64,000 nucleotides of DNA from Clostridia bacterium (GCA_022793335.1 JAAWCQ010000009.1:186001-250000); one strand, 5' to 3'. Positions 54,198 through 63,028 are shown, numbered from the stretch's first letter. Notes: generated from the sequence alone by a model not told the origin. Made by a program: numbers and translations.

Positions 54198-54776
54198 TTA
54201 ATAGTCTTCATGCTCGTCCTCAAGCTTGTCATCATCAATCTGCTTGCAATAATCTTTTATATAGTCTCCATAGTCTTGAATAAGCGTTTTAGAAAAACTA
54301 TAAAACTCATCAAAGACCTCATCATTATCTTGCTTTATTTGCGAATAAATCTTGCTTTGCAGCACCGCATCAAGTTTGTCCATTTGTTTGACAAATCTTG
54401 CTTCTGGCGTCTTGCCCTCTTCAAACTCTTTCCAAAGGGTTAATATATCGGGCATATTGCATTCTTTTGATAGACGCTTAATACATTTCAATTCGCCCTC
54501 ATACTTTTCCTGTTTGCTTATTTTATCAAAAGGAGTATGATCACCAAAATCAATTTCGCAAAGCTCATGATAAAGCACCATTTTTACTACCTTAAGCTGA
54601 TTAAGCGGCAACTTATGCTTCTCCATTATTTCAAGTGCAAGAAGAGCCATAGAAAAACTATGCTCGGCATCACTTTCAACTCTTCCCCCTTCTTTTTGAG
54701 AGGATACCCCTCGCATAAGCCAGCCCTTTCGCAATAAAGTTTTAAGTTTGAAAATTTCTAAATATAAACTGCTCAT
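54198..54776 (-). CDS. HD-domain hydrolase (YfbR/HDDC2-like)
   Basis: Protein of 192 residues. First metal His in DAEHSFSMALLALE, then YHELCEIDFGDHTP where the usual HD is HE, and a distal Asp in MDKLDAVLQ. YfbR-type enzymes dephosphorylate deoxynucleoside monophosphates. The HD-to-HE change may alter or weaken activity. The tail is acidic, ending DDKLEDEHEDY. It faces a HAD nucleotidase-like gene, so both may handle nucleotides. Confidence 0.8.
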   Translation of the reverse strand: MSSLYLEIFKLKTLLRKGWLMRGVSSQKEGGRVESDAEHSFSMALLALEIMEKHKLPLNQLKVVKMVLYHELCEIDFGDHTPFDKISKQEKYEGELKCIKRLSKECNMPDILTLWKEFEEGKTPEARFVKQMDKLDAVLQSKIYSQIKQDNDEVFDEFYSFSKTLIQDYGDYIKDYCKQIDDDKLEDEHEDY

Positions 54777-54875
54777 ATTCCACCTAAAATTATTATAACA
54801 TAGATTAAAAAATAAGTAAAGTATCAGTTATAAATAAAAATTTCATTCAGTAAGCACGAAAGCTATTTCAATCTT

Positions 54876-55376
54876 CTATTTTGCTTTAATAAGAAATCTT
54901 ACTGTATAAGACTTTGGCTGAACAGTGTTTGAGTTTCCATAAATGGTATTTGCTGAATTTGCATTGAAATTCAATTGTTTTGTTCCTGTTCTATTATAAC
55001 TCGACCATGTTTTCCCTTCTCGTTGTCCAGTTGAAAGATTGAAAGCTCCACTTCCTTTGATTATTTCAACACCGTCGTCTATCAAAATATCTTGCACTTT
55101 TCCTTCAATATTTGGAAGACCAGCCGATTTGAAAGTTTTAGGCACACTTGCCCCTTCCAAAAATCTTCCATCTGAAAGATTTGGAAGAGAATTTCCACCT
55201 AAAACTGTAAAAAGTTGTGGATATTCAGTTTTATCAAAAGTCCCACCATTACAAAACAGCCATCCTATAGGCGTGTTCACACCAGCAAAAGCAATAATTG
55301 TACCAATTGGCACAACCCCACAGCCTTCAATGCTGCCACCAATATTCAACTTTCCTGTTATATTTAAATTTGCCAT
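54876..55376 (-). CDS. Phage tail-collar-domain protein
   Basis: Protein of 166 residues. Tail-collar fold: PIGTIIAFAGVNTPIGWLFC with NGG, then YPQLFTVLGGNSLPNLSDGR. The C-terminus is a Ser/Asn-rich strand region ending YTVRFLIKAK, as in fibre tips. No export signal. Second gene of a two-gene unit with 55386; no other phage structural genes are near. Confidence 0.8.
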   Translation of the reverse strand: MANLNITGKLNIGGSIEGCGVVPIGTIIAFAGVNTPIGWLFCNGGTFDKTEYPQLFTVLGGNSLPNLSDGRFLEGASVPKTFKSAGLPNIEGKVQDILIDDGVEIIKGSGAFNLSTGQREGKTWSSYNRTGTKQLNFNANSANTIYGNSNTVQPKSYTVRFLIKAK

Positions 55377-55385
55377 AATATCTCC

Positions 55386-55766
55386 TTAAATTATAAAAGT
55401 ATTTGTCGTTGCATCAAATCTTATTTTAGTCATCAAAGAAGATGACTCTAAACTTGCAACCCTTTGCTTAACAGCGTCAACACTTGACTTATCCGCCTTG
55501 TTGTCAGCATTAAATTCAGCCACAAAACTGTTTCCAACTTTCACTCTAGTGCCTTGAGCTGCAACTACACTGTCATTTAAACTTTTGATTGACTTATTGA
55601 TATTATTAAAAAGCTCGGCATTAAGCGCCGTTCCACTCTCAATTATCTCTTCATCAAGCGGAATAATGTCAGCAATGACTTCATTTGCATTTTGTTGTTG
55701 AATAACAATTTTTCTTCTATTTGGATTTTTCAATACTCTATTTTTTAATTCTACTGTCTCAATCAT
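55386..55766 (-). CDS. Phage tail/baseplate-associated-like protein
   Basis: Protein of 126 residues. The start VELKNRVLKNPNRRKIVIQQ followed by ADIIPLDEEIIESGTALNAE resembles leading modules of Clostridia prophage tail-fibre proteins. The second half is a heptad-like coil (DAVKQRVASLESSS) and a short strand end TNTFII. It ends 10 nt before the collar gene. GGAGG before ATG. Confidence 0.65.
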   Translation of the reverse strand: MIETVELKNRVLKNPNRRKIVIQQQNANEVIADIIPLDEEIIESGTALNAELFNNINKSIKSLNDSVVAAQGTRVKVGNSFVAEFNADNKADKSSVDAVKQRVASLESSSLMTKIRFDATTNTFII

Positions 55767-55918
55767 ATTCCCTCCTAAATATAAAATTTTATAATTGTTC
55801 GACTAAAAGACCTCCTCATGCTTAAGTATAAAACCTCTATTTTCTTATGACTTCTTATTTTTGCCAATGCTTGCCAAATTGTGCTAAAAACTGACTAAAC
55901 TGGCTGTTTTACACATAA

Positions 55919-55943
55919 AAAAAGGATTGAATTTAATCAATCC
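55919..55943 (-). terminator. Terminator of the 167-aa membrane protein
   Basis: AGGATTGA/TCAATCCT hairpin with T7 on the minus strand, overlapping the stop region. Confidence 0.85.
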
Positions 55944-56440
55944 TCATTTTTTTGTGTCACTTCGCTTGTATTATTCTCTTCATTCTCTCCTGCTTGAGCA
56001 GTCTCTTCTTTTGTCTTTTCGTCTGCAGGTATAGTTTTATCCGCCTCTGTATTTTTCAAAGGCTTGTCCTTTTTCTTTTTATCCGTCTTTTCCTCTTTAT
56101 TGCCCTTGTCGAATTTAAAAGTCTCTTTTACTCCATTTTTGAAATTGTCAATTGAGGTCATATCTTTTGGAAGTAAAGCATCACCAATTCTTGCAAGCAC
56201 CGAGCCCGCAACAATCATAACAAGAAATGGAACAGCCACCATCCAAGCGATGAAGGCGTCATCTGTTTTAAATTTAAAGAAAAGCACCATAAATGTTATA
56301 AATGAAGCTAAAAAGCCAGCAAGTCCAACTGCGATTAAAAGGCCACCAGACAATTGAAAAGCAAATTTAACTCTTTTTGCACTTTTTTCATTTCCACTGG
56401 CAATAATTTTATCATTGATTTTTTTAATATAATTTTCCAT
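55937..56440 (-). CDS. Two-TM protein with charged tail
   Basis: Protein of 167 residues. Basic N-terminus, TM1 about 28-52, TM2 about 62-85 (both Ala/Val/Phe-rich, close together), then ~70 residues of Lys/Glu/Asp/Thr-rich disorder ending TQKNED. Unlike the 17571 family the two helices are adjacent. No family recognised. GAGGA before ATG. Confidence 0.65.
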   Translation of the reverse strand: MENYIKKINDKIIASGNEKSAKRVKFAFQLSGGLLIAVGLAGFLASFITFMVLFFKFKTDDAFIAWMVAVPFLVMIVAGSVLARIGDALLPKDMTSIDNFKNGVKETFKFDKGNKEEKTDKKKKDKPLKNTEADKTIPADEKTKEETAQAGENEENNTSEVTQKNED

Positions 56441-56775
56441 AAATCCTCTTCAGTTTTAATTCAATAGCAATATAAATATAACATATACTTCATGTATTTA
56501 CAATAATATTAACAAAATTTTTCAAAAAAGAGGCAAAACCCTTGCAAAAATCACGAAAATAATATAAAATAACTACGCTAGTTTATTTCCAAAAACTCAA
56601 AATTTTTATAATAAAAACTTGGCTAGCAAACAAAAACACAACGCGGATATTATAAGGCGAGCCCATTTAAAATATCAATTTTAGGGGCGAAAACGGCAAA
56701 TAAGCTGAATTTGGGTATATAGCTTTAAATAGCAAGTCAAATAGTCCTAAAGCTGACATTATATTATTTGGATAT
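56441..56775. other. Intergenic region before tRNA-Leu
   Basis: AT-rich; no gene. Possible stems GCTAGTTT/AAAC-n-CTAGC (56577-56626) and AGCTTTA/TAAAGCT (56721-56754). A TATATT lies 10 nt before the tRNA but no good -35 matches it. Confidence 0.4.
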
Positions 56776-56857
56776 GCGGATATGGCGGAATGGCAGACGC
56801 GCTGGATTTAGGTTCCAGTCCGAAAGGGTGCAGGTTCAACTCCTGTTATCCGCACCA
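56776..56857 (+). tRNA. tRNA-Leu (UAG)
   Basis: Acceptor GCGGATA/TATCCGC, anticodon loop TTTAGGT giving UAG, short class II variable arm, T-loop TTCAACT, encoded ACCA end. Stands alone. Confidence 0.93.
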
Positions 56858-56948
56858 AGAATAAACTAAATTGAAACACAGAAAACAGATTTGTTCAGGT
56901 AATTTAAATCGCAAATATTTTAATATTTTGAATTAAAAAGGAATGATT

Positions 56949-57410
56949 ATGAAAAATTATGAGATTTTATCAGATAATTGCAAAATATTATGGTGCGAAG
57001 GTTTAAATATAACAAATCAAAAATATACGCAAGTAAGTGGTTTTATATTCAACGATAAAAATCAATTATTGATTGTAAGAAACGAAGATACTTGGACAAT
57101 TCCTGGCGGGCATCCAGAGGCTAACGAAACTTTCTTAGAAACCCTTAATCGAGAAATAATGGAAGAGGCTTGTTTGACTATTAAAGATGCAAAATATTTA
57201 GGAGCCGTTGAAGTTGTAGAAAACAATGATGTGTATTATCAGCTTAGATACACTGCGAAAGTTGAGGACACTCTTCCTTTTGTTAAAGAATGGGAAATTT
57301 CTGAGAGGTTGTTTGTAAATTTTGAAGATTTGCCAAAATATATAAAATGGTGCAACGGCAAAGTTTTCAGCGAGCAGTTGAAATCTGCAAAGAATGTTTG
57401 GAGTAAGTGA
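56949..57410 (+). CDS. NUDIX hydrolase
   Basis: Protein of about 153 residues. Nudix box GGHPEANETFLETLNREIME followed by EA: the G-x5-E-x7-REUxEE core is intact, the following Gly is replaced by Cys. Hydrolyses nucleoside diphosphates linked to another group; substrate unknown. ATG 56949 has AAGGA at proper distance; an ATG two codons earlier is too close. Confidence 0.88.
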   Translation: MKNYEILSDNCKILWCEGLNITNQKYTQVSGFIFNDKNQLLIVRNEDTWTIPGGHPEANETFLETLNREIMEEACLTIKDAKYLGAVEVVENNDVYYQLRYTAKVEDTLPFVKEWEISERLFVNFEDLPKYIKWCNGKVFSEQLKSAKNVWSK

Positions 57411-57466
57411 ACAATAAAGTAAGTATTAAAATGTAATTATCAATTTAATCAACATAAGGAGAAAAT

Positions 57467-58150
57467 ATGAACAACAAAATTATTTTAAGTTATCTTTCTG
57501 ACCTTGCTGCAAACAACAATCGCGAATGGTATCACGAGCATAAAAAGGAAAACAAAGAAGCTGTTTTGCAATTTGAAAACCTTATTCAAGAAATCATTGA
57601 CGGAATTGGCCAATTTGACCAAAGTGTTTTGCACAACATTCCAAAAGAGCTTACTTTCAAACTGGTGCGTGACACAAGGTTTAGTCATGATAAATCACCC
57701 TACAATCCAGCTTTCAGAGCCCATATTTCCTCTCAGGGAAAGTTGCCTATCCCAGTCGGATATTATTTAATGATTAAGCCAAATGGCAATTCTTTTTTAG
57801 GTGGTGGACTTTTTGCAGACATGTTTTCAAATGCTACAAACATGGTGCGTGATTATATTTCAGCTCATTCAGAGGAATGGAACAAAATAATAAATGCAGA
57901 AAACTTTAAAAAATATTTTACGGTAAAGGGCACTGCTTTAAAAAATGTTCCCGCAGGCTATGACAAAGAGCATCCTCAAGCAGAATATTTGAAATATAAA
58001 TCATGGTATTTAGAATATTTCATCTCTGATGAAGAGGTTTGCGACTGCCAGAATTTCATTCAAAAAGCGGTTGAAATTTTCAGAGCTATGAAACCATTCA
58101 ATGACTTTTTAAACAGAGCTTTAAAAGAATTTGAAATGCCAGCAAGGTAA
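57467..58150 (+). CDS. DUF2461 family protein
   Basis: Protein of 227 residues, full length. Family marks: NNNREWYHEHK near the N-terminus, LVRDTRFSHDKSPYNPAFRA in the middle and GYYLMIKPNGNSFLGGGLF. The family is widespread, function unknown. AAGGAG before ATG; downstream of the NUDIX gene by 56 nt. Confidence 0.88.
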   Translation: MNNKIILSYLSDLAANNNREWYHEHKKENKEAVLQFENLIQEIIDGIGQFDQSVLHNIPKELTFKLVRDTRFSHDKSPYNPAFRAHISSQGKLPIPVGYYLMIKPNGNSFLGGGLFADMFSNATNMVRDYISAHSEEWNKIINAENFKKYFTVKGTALKNVPAGYDKEHPQAEYLKYKSWYLEYFISDEEVCDCQNFIQKAVEIFRAMKPFNDFLNRALKEFEMPAR

Positions 58151-58224
58151 GACTTTCAAATTTACTTTAAATATATAGTCCCAAGCGGATGGCCATAATA
58201 AAAATAAATCAATTTAAACACAAA

Positions 58225-58263
58225 AAAAACACAGCTTAAAGTCTTAGCTTGCTGTGTTTTTAT
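58225..58263. terminator. Bidirectional terminator between DUF2461 and ktrA
   Basis: AAACACAGC/GCTGTGTTT stem with A- and T-runs, between convergent genes. Confidence 0.8.
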
Positions 58264-58266
58264 TTT

Positions 58267-58998
58267 TTAATTTATTCCGAGTGCGTCACCGATAACATTT
58301 TTAATATCAATCGACTCCGCCACCTTTCCAGAAAGTGAGTCAATCGCTGATTGTTGTCCACCAATTATCAGTCTATCACCCGCCTCTAAAACAGTCTCTG
58401 CGTCAGGTGTAATAACTTCGTTTCCTCTCTTTATATAGATGATTGAAACTTTTGCTTTCTTTCTTACATTAAGCTCGCCAATTGTCTTTTCTGCCCAGCT
58501 TTCTGGCATTGCGATTTCCACAATATTTACATCATGTGAAAGGTCGAGAAGTCTGTTTACACTTGGCTCGTCTAGTATGCTTGCAATTTTTTTGCCCATA
58601 TAAACTTCTGGGAAAATTACTATATTAGCGCCCACCTCTTCAAGAATTATCTTTTGCTGTTCGCTTTGGGCTTTGGCAACTATGAAGCCAATTCCAAGTT
58701 GTTTACAAAAGGAAGTAATAAGCACGCTTGACTCAAAGCTCTCGCCTATAGCAACAATGGCACAATCAAAGTTTTGTGCGCCCAAGGATTTTAGCACTTC
58801 AATGCTTGAGCAGTCCGCCGCAACTGCGCTTGAGACTACATTTTCCACCTCTTTTAAATTTTTCGCCTCTTTATCTACCGCCAATACTTGATGGCCAAGT
58901 TGAGCAAGAGTGGTCGCAGCTGTTATGCCAAACCTTCCAAGTCCGATAACCAAAAAGTCATTCATACCTTTTGCAATTTTGATTTCTTTGCTTTCCAT
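58267..58998 (-). CDS. ktrA: Potassium uptake regulatory subunit (KtrA/TrkA)
   Basis: Protein of 243 residues. RCK-N Rossmann domain with GLGRFG near residue 20 and the nucleotide-binding acidic residue in VLAVDKE, then an RCK-C domain (KAKVSIIYIKRGNEV, ending AGDRLIIGG). It forms the cytosolic ring that gates KtrB in response to ATP/ADP. Start ATG 58998 chosen: AAGGAGA precedes it, 10 nt after the ktrB stop. An upstream TTG (59019) would overlap ktrB. Confidence 0.93.
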   Translation of the reverse strand: MESKEIKIAKGMNDFLVIGLGRFGITAATTLAQLGHQVLAVDKEAKNLKEVENVVSSAVAADCSSIEVLKSLGAQNFDCAIVAIGESFESSVLITSFCKQLGIGFIVAKAQSEQQKIILEEVGANIVIFPEVYMGKKIASILDEPSVNRLLDLSHDVNIVEIAMPESWAEKTIGELNVRKKAKVSIIYIKRGNEVITPDAETVLEAGDRLIIGGQQSAIDSLSGKVAESIDIKNVIGDALGIN

Positions 58999-59008
58999 TT
59001 CTATCTCC

Positions 59009-60364
59009 TTATCCCACAATTATTTTTGAATCTGGATATTCAATTTCTATATTATTATTTTTTCTTCCCAGCAGAACGGCGAATGTCAAGAGTCCCACCC
59101 TGCCTAAAAACATAAGCACACACAAAACCAGTTTGCTTCCGACAGTCAACAGCGGCGTTATGCCAAGCGTAAGCCCGGTTGTGCAAATGGCAGATACCAC
59201 CTCAAAAATCACTTCAGTAAGAGAAAAAGCGTTTCCTTCAATTACAACTAAAAGGCAGCAACCAACCATGATTGTTGAAAGCATGATCAAAAACAGTTTT
59301 AAGCATTTATGTAAAGTATTGCTTGAAATTGTCCTTTTCCCAAACACAATTCCGCCGTTTTTGTTTGGCATTTTAAACATATAAAGAATTAGAATAAGCA
59401 TTGTTGTCGTTTTAAGGCCACCAGCAGTTGAGACTGGGCTTCCGCCAATAAACATAAGCAGTGTTGTAAGTGCCTTGCTTGGAGCGGTCATTGCTGCCTG
59501 ATTTATCGCACTAAAGCCCGCTGTTCGCGGAGTTACACTCTGAAACAAGCCATTTACAATCTTTTGGCCAACGCTCATATTGCCGATGGTTAATGGATTG
59601 TTCCACTCAAAAATCATAAATAAGATTGCGCTTCCAAACACAAGCACGCCAGTTATACTTAAAACCAACACGCTGTGAAAGGATAGCCTTCTTTTTTCCT
59701 TTGGTTTTCTTTTTCTGATTATATCATAAATTACTACAAAGCCCACACTGCCCACGATAATCAAACATATCACTGGCAAAAGCACCAATACATTTTGTGA
59801 AAAGACGCTCATACCTGCAAACAGATTTTCTTTCGAGCCAAACAAGTCCATTCCAGAATTGCAAAAGGCAGATATTGAAAGAAACAATGCTTTGAAACAG
59901 CCATCCCAAAAGCCATATTTTATTGCAAGCGAAGGTACTAGGCATACAAAGCCAATAAATTCTGCAATAAGGGTGATTAAAACAATTTTGATAAGCTCTT
60001 TTACAACGCCTTGATTGTCATCTTTGTTGAGGCTTTCTTTGATTGTCAATCTTTGCTCAAAAGACAACTTTTTGCCAAACACCATAAAAATCATGGATGA
60101 AATAGTCACAAAACCAAGTCCGCCAATTTGGATGAGCAGCATAACTATTATCTTCCCAAAAAGAGAAAAATGAACAGCCAAGTCCACTGTTGTAAGCCCT
60201 GTAACACAAACGGCACTGGTGCTTACAAAAAATGAGTCCACAAATGAAAACCATTTTCCATCAGCAGAAGAAATTGGTAAACATAGAAAAAATGTGCCTA
60301 TCAAGATTACAATCAAAAAGCTTAAAATAATTTTAAGTGCCACTGGCGGCTTAAATTTTTTCAT
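59009..60364 (-). CDS. ktrB: Potassium uptake membrane subunit (KtrB/TrkH)
   Basis: Protein of 451 residues, ~8 TM with four pore loops. Selectivity-filter glycines appear in STSAVCVTGLTTVD, SAFCNSGMDL, SVTPRTAGFSAI and SAICTTGLTLG. Works with KtrA in Na+-coupled K+ uptake. The ATG has no ribosome binding site; TATAAT ends eight nt upstream, so it is likely a leaderless message. Confidence 0.95.
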   Translation of the reverse strand: MKKFKPPVALKIILSFLIVILIGTFFLCLPISSADGKWFSFVDSFFVSTSAVCVTGLTTVDLAVHFSLFGKIIVMLLIQIGGLGFVTISSMIFMVFGKKLSFEQRLTIKESLNKDDNQGVVKELIKIVLITLIAEFIGFVCLVPSLAIKYGFWDGCFKALFLSISAFCNSGMDLFGSKENLFAGMSVFSQNVLVLLPVICLIIVGSVGFVVIYDIIRKRKPKEKRRLSFHSVLVLSITGVLVFGSAILFMIFEWNNPLTIGNMSVGQKIVNGLFQSVTPRTAGFSAINQAAMTAPSKALTTLLMFIGGSPVSTAGGLKTTTMLILILYMFKMPNKNGGIVFGKRTISSNTLHKCLKLFLIMLSTIMVGCCLLVVIEGNAFSLTEVIFEVVSAICTTGLTLGITPLLTVGSKLVLCVLMFLGRVGLLTFAVLLGRKNNNIEIEYPDSKIIVG

Positions 60365-60372
60365 ACTTTGAT

Positions 60373-60401
60373 ATTATAACATATATAGAAAATTATTACA
60401 A
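60373..60401 (-). promoter_or_regulatory. ktrB promoter, leaderless arrangement
   Basis: Minus strand TTGTAA (60401-60396), 17-bp spacer, TATAAT (60378-60373) with upstream TG; eight nt to ATG. Confidence 0.6.
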
Positions 60402-60563
60402 ATTTTTTTTGATATGGTGCAGTTAATTTTCCTCCAATTTGATTGTTTGTTTTTTCACCTTATTGCTTAAACAATTTCTGCTGCATATTAAAAGCACTTT
60501 TATTAAATATACTAAACAGTCATATCCAAAAGCTTTTAAAAATCAAAAACTGCTTTGAAGCCC

Positions 60564-60590
60564 TTGACAAAAGCTTAATAAAAATATAAT
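60564..60590 (+). promoter_or_regulatory. Promoter of the SH3-like gene, leaderless arrangement
   Basis: TTGACA (60564-60569), 15-bp spacer, TATAAT (60585-60590), nine nt before ATG 60600. No ribosome binding site lies between. Confidence 0.6.
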
Positions 60591-60599
60591 AATTGAAAT

Positions 60600-61262
60600 A
60601 TGAAAAAAATACTGGCTTTAATATTGGCAATAATGTTTTTAGCGCTTCCGCTTTCTTGCGGCGCCTTTTTGTCATCAGCTTCAACTTTTAATCTTGAAAT
60701 AGGAAAGGAGGCACAAATAATTTCTTCCAAATGTGACCTCTATCTTCAGCCAAGTTTTGCTTCAGAAAAATTGAAAGATGGCGAAACTGTTGTTTCATTC
60801 AAACATGGGGCAATTGTGCTTGTCAAAGAGCTTAGTGAGGACTTCGCCCTTATCGAAAAGGATGAAATAGAGGGCTGGGCTTACAAATATTATCTCACGC
60901 AAAACACCTCTCAAAATGTTTATCCCGTTTTCAATGGAAAAATTCGCAACAACACAAGCATTTATGACCTTGAAATGAAAGATACCGGCTTAATTGCCAA
61001 AAAAGACACTCGAATTTTCATTTACAGTGGTTTTAATGAAAAGAAACAATACACCCCTGTTCAGCTTGTGCTTGAAGATGGCTCGCTCTATAATGGTTAT
61101 ATCAAAACTGCAGACATCAAGCCCGACGGAATAAGCAGTCTTTTAATTATTGGAATTTCAATCATAGCAGCTGCAGTGACGATAATACTTTCGCTTGTGT
61201 TTATTCAGAAGAAGAACAAAAAGAAGAAAGGGTTGTTTCGAAAAAAGAAAAATTCAGCTTAA
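60600..61262 (+). CDS. Secreted-topology SH3-like protein with C-terminal TM anchor
   Basis: Protein of 220 residues. Signal peptide (1-~25; not a proper lipobox despite a Cys). Residues ~35-105 resemble a bacterial SH3 domain (ISSKCDLYLQPSFASEKLKD, then GWAYKYYL) that often binds cell wall; a second similar segment may follow. A C-terminal membrane helix ~180-202 is followed by a Lys-rich cytosolic end. Probably a wall-facing membrane protein. It precedes the fibre-like gene by 69 nt. Confidence 0.7.
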   Translation: MKKILALILAIMFLALPLSCGAFLSSASTFNLEIGKEAQIISSKCDLYLQPSFASEKLKDGETVVSFKHGAIVLVKELSEDFALIEKDEIEGWAYKYYLTQNTSQNVYPVFNGKIRNNTSIYDLEMKDTGLIAKKDTRIFIYSGFNEKKQYTPVQLVLEDGSLYNGYIKTADIKPDGISSLLIIGISIIAAAVTIILSLVFIQKKNKKKKGLFRKKKNSA

Positions 61263-61330
61263 AAAAAATGTCAGTCAACATTGAAATAGTCTCCTCATCG
61301 CTTGTAAAATAGGCATGAAGGAGATTTTTT

Positions 61331-63028
61331 ATGATAAACAATACACATGAAATTGAAAAACTTAAAAGAGAGGTTTGGTATTTAAAAACCATATATCTGC
61401 CAGCCTTAAACAAAAAGATTGAATTATTATCGGGCGACAGCGGTGCCTTTAAAGAATTGTCATCAAAAGTAGATGAATTGACTTTGAAACTAAATGATTT
61501 GCAAAGTCAAGCGTCCTTAAATGCTGATGACATAGCCGAGGTAAGTCAGTGTCTTGCAAATCTATCAACCTCAGTGGAAGAAATTCTCGCCAGTGACGAA
61601 TTGACCGAGCAGGCTTTAAACAACCTAAGCAGTGAAATAGCAAAAATTAAAACAAGCATTTCAGCTCTTGAAAGTGCAAAAACAACCCTTACCGTAGAGG
61701 TTTCAACCCTCAAAAATAAGGTCGCAGCAAACGAGACAAGCATATCAGCCATAAATAATGATATAACTTCTCATGGAAATAGGCTGACCGAGCTTGAAGA
61801 GAATGATTTAACAAATGACCAGACCGTTGCTGCTCTTGCAACTGATTTAAATACTGCCAAAACGGATATTTCCAGTTTAAAAACGGCAAAAACCAGCATG
61901 CAAACTGATATTTCTTCGTTGAAAACAAGGGCGACAACCCTTGAAACGACCACAACAAATCAAGGCAAGTCTATCACAAGTTTGCAGACAAGTGTGGCTG
62001 AAATACCTAAGCTTAACACCGCCTTAAACACTTTAAAGACCTCAGTCAGCACAAATACGACGAACATAGGCAAGATAAACACTACCCTTACTTCTCACGG
62101 CAACAAACTGACCGAACTTGAAGAAAATGATTTGACAAACGACCAAACCGTTGCCTCTCTTGCAACTGATCTAAACACTGCAAAAACGGATATTTCCAGT
62201 TTAAAGACGGCAAAAACCAGCATGCAAACAGACATTTCTTCGCTGAAAACTAGGGCGACAAACCTTGAAACGACTACGACAAATCAAGGCAAGTCTATCA
62301 CAAGTTTGCAGACAAGTGTGGCTGAAATACCTAAGCTTAACACCGCTTTAAACACTTTAAAGACCTCAGTCAGCACAAACACCACCAACATAGGCAAGGT
62401 AAACACCACCCTCACCTCTCACGGCAACAAACTGACCGAGCTTGAAGAAAACGATATGATAAATGACCAGACAGTTGCCGAGCTAGCAGGAAGTCTCAGC
62501 ACTGCCAAAACAGATGTGTCAAATTTAAAAAACACCACCTCTTCACATACAACTTCCATTTCCAGTTTAAATACAAAATACAACACCTTGTCTGCAACAG
62601 TTGAAAGTCTGAAAAACAACTCTGGCGGCGGAGGCGGAGTGGTCACAGATGTCATTTACGACATGAGAAGCACAAACGCAAGCATCAACAGAGGCTTCAC
62701 CTCAGGCATTGTGGGCAACAAGTATTTTTCTTTTGACTTTTCGCCATACAAGAAAATTCGGGTATACGCAAGTCTTTCCACCTGCGACTGCCAAACAGAA
62801 ATTTCAGTAGCAGAGCGTTATAAACAAGATTTCTGCCTCTTTGCCATGAACAGCACCTACACCGCTTTTCATTTTATGAAAGTTATGCTGGCCTCACCTA
62901 CACCAAATAGATTTACAGCTGCTGGCTATGCAAGTATAACAATCACAAAAAGCTCTGGCGCTGTCGCTCTTGAAAATGCCTCATCAAAAACCAATATGTT
63001 TGTCTATCGCATTGAAGGAATTAAATAA
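61331..63028 (+). CDS. Coiled-coil fibre protein with near-identical tandem repeats
   Basis: Protein of 565 residues. Most of it (~1-435) is coiled coil of Leu/Thr/Ser/Asn/Lys heptads (SISSLNTKYNTLSATVESL type) built partly from two near-identical 108-residue units and part of a third. A Gly hinge (SGGGGGVV) leads to a ~130-residue beta-rich head. This is the layout of a trimeric phage tail fibre or receptor-binding protein. No signal peptide or anchor is seen. AAGGAG before ATG; strong terminator after. The genome neighbourhood has no phage core genes. Confidence 0.8.
   Translation: MINNTHEIEKLKREVWYLKTIYLPALNKKIELLSGDSGAFKELSSKVDELTLKLNDLQSQASLNADDIAEVSQCLANLSTSVEEILASDELTEQALNNLSSEIAKIKTSISALESAKTTLTVEVSTLKNKVAANETSISAINNDITSHGNRLTELEENDLTNDQTVAALATDLNTAKTDISSLKTAKTSMQTDISSLKTRATTLETTTTNQGKSITSLQTSVAEIPKLNTALNTLKTSVSTNTTNIGKINTTLTSHGNKLTELEENDLTNDQTVASLATDLNTAKTDISSLKTAKTSMQTDISSLKTRATNLETTTTNQGKSITSLQTSVAEIPKLNTALNTLKTSVSTNTTNIGKVNTTLTSHGNKLTELEENDMINDQTVAELAGSLSTAKTDVSNLKNTTSSHTTSISSLNTKYNTLSATVESLKNNSGGGGGVVTDVIYDMRSTNASINRGFTSGIVGNKYFSFDFSPYKKIRVYASLSTCDCQTEISVAERYKQDFCLFAMNSTYTAFHFMKVMLASPTPNRFTAAGYASITITKSSGAVALENASSKTNMFVYRIEGIK
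61784..62431 (+). repeat. Two tandem 324-bp repeats in the fibre gene
   Basis: The start motif CTGACCGA(G/A)CTTGAAGA recurs at 61784, 62108 and 62432, exactly 324 bp (108 codons) apart. The first two units are almost identical over their whole length; the third diverges after ~15 codons. Such repeats can expand or contract by recombination in whole codons. Confidence 0.9.
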
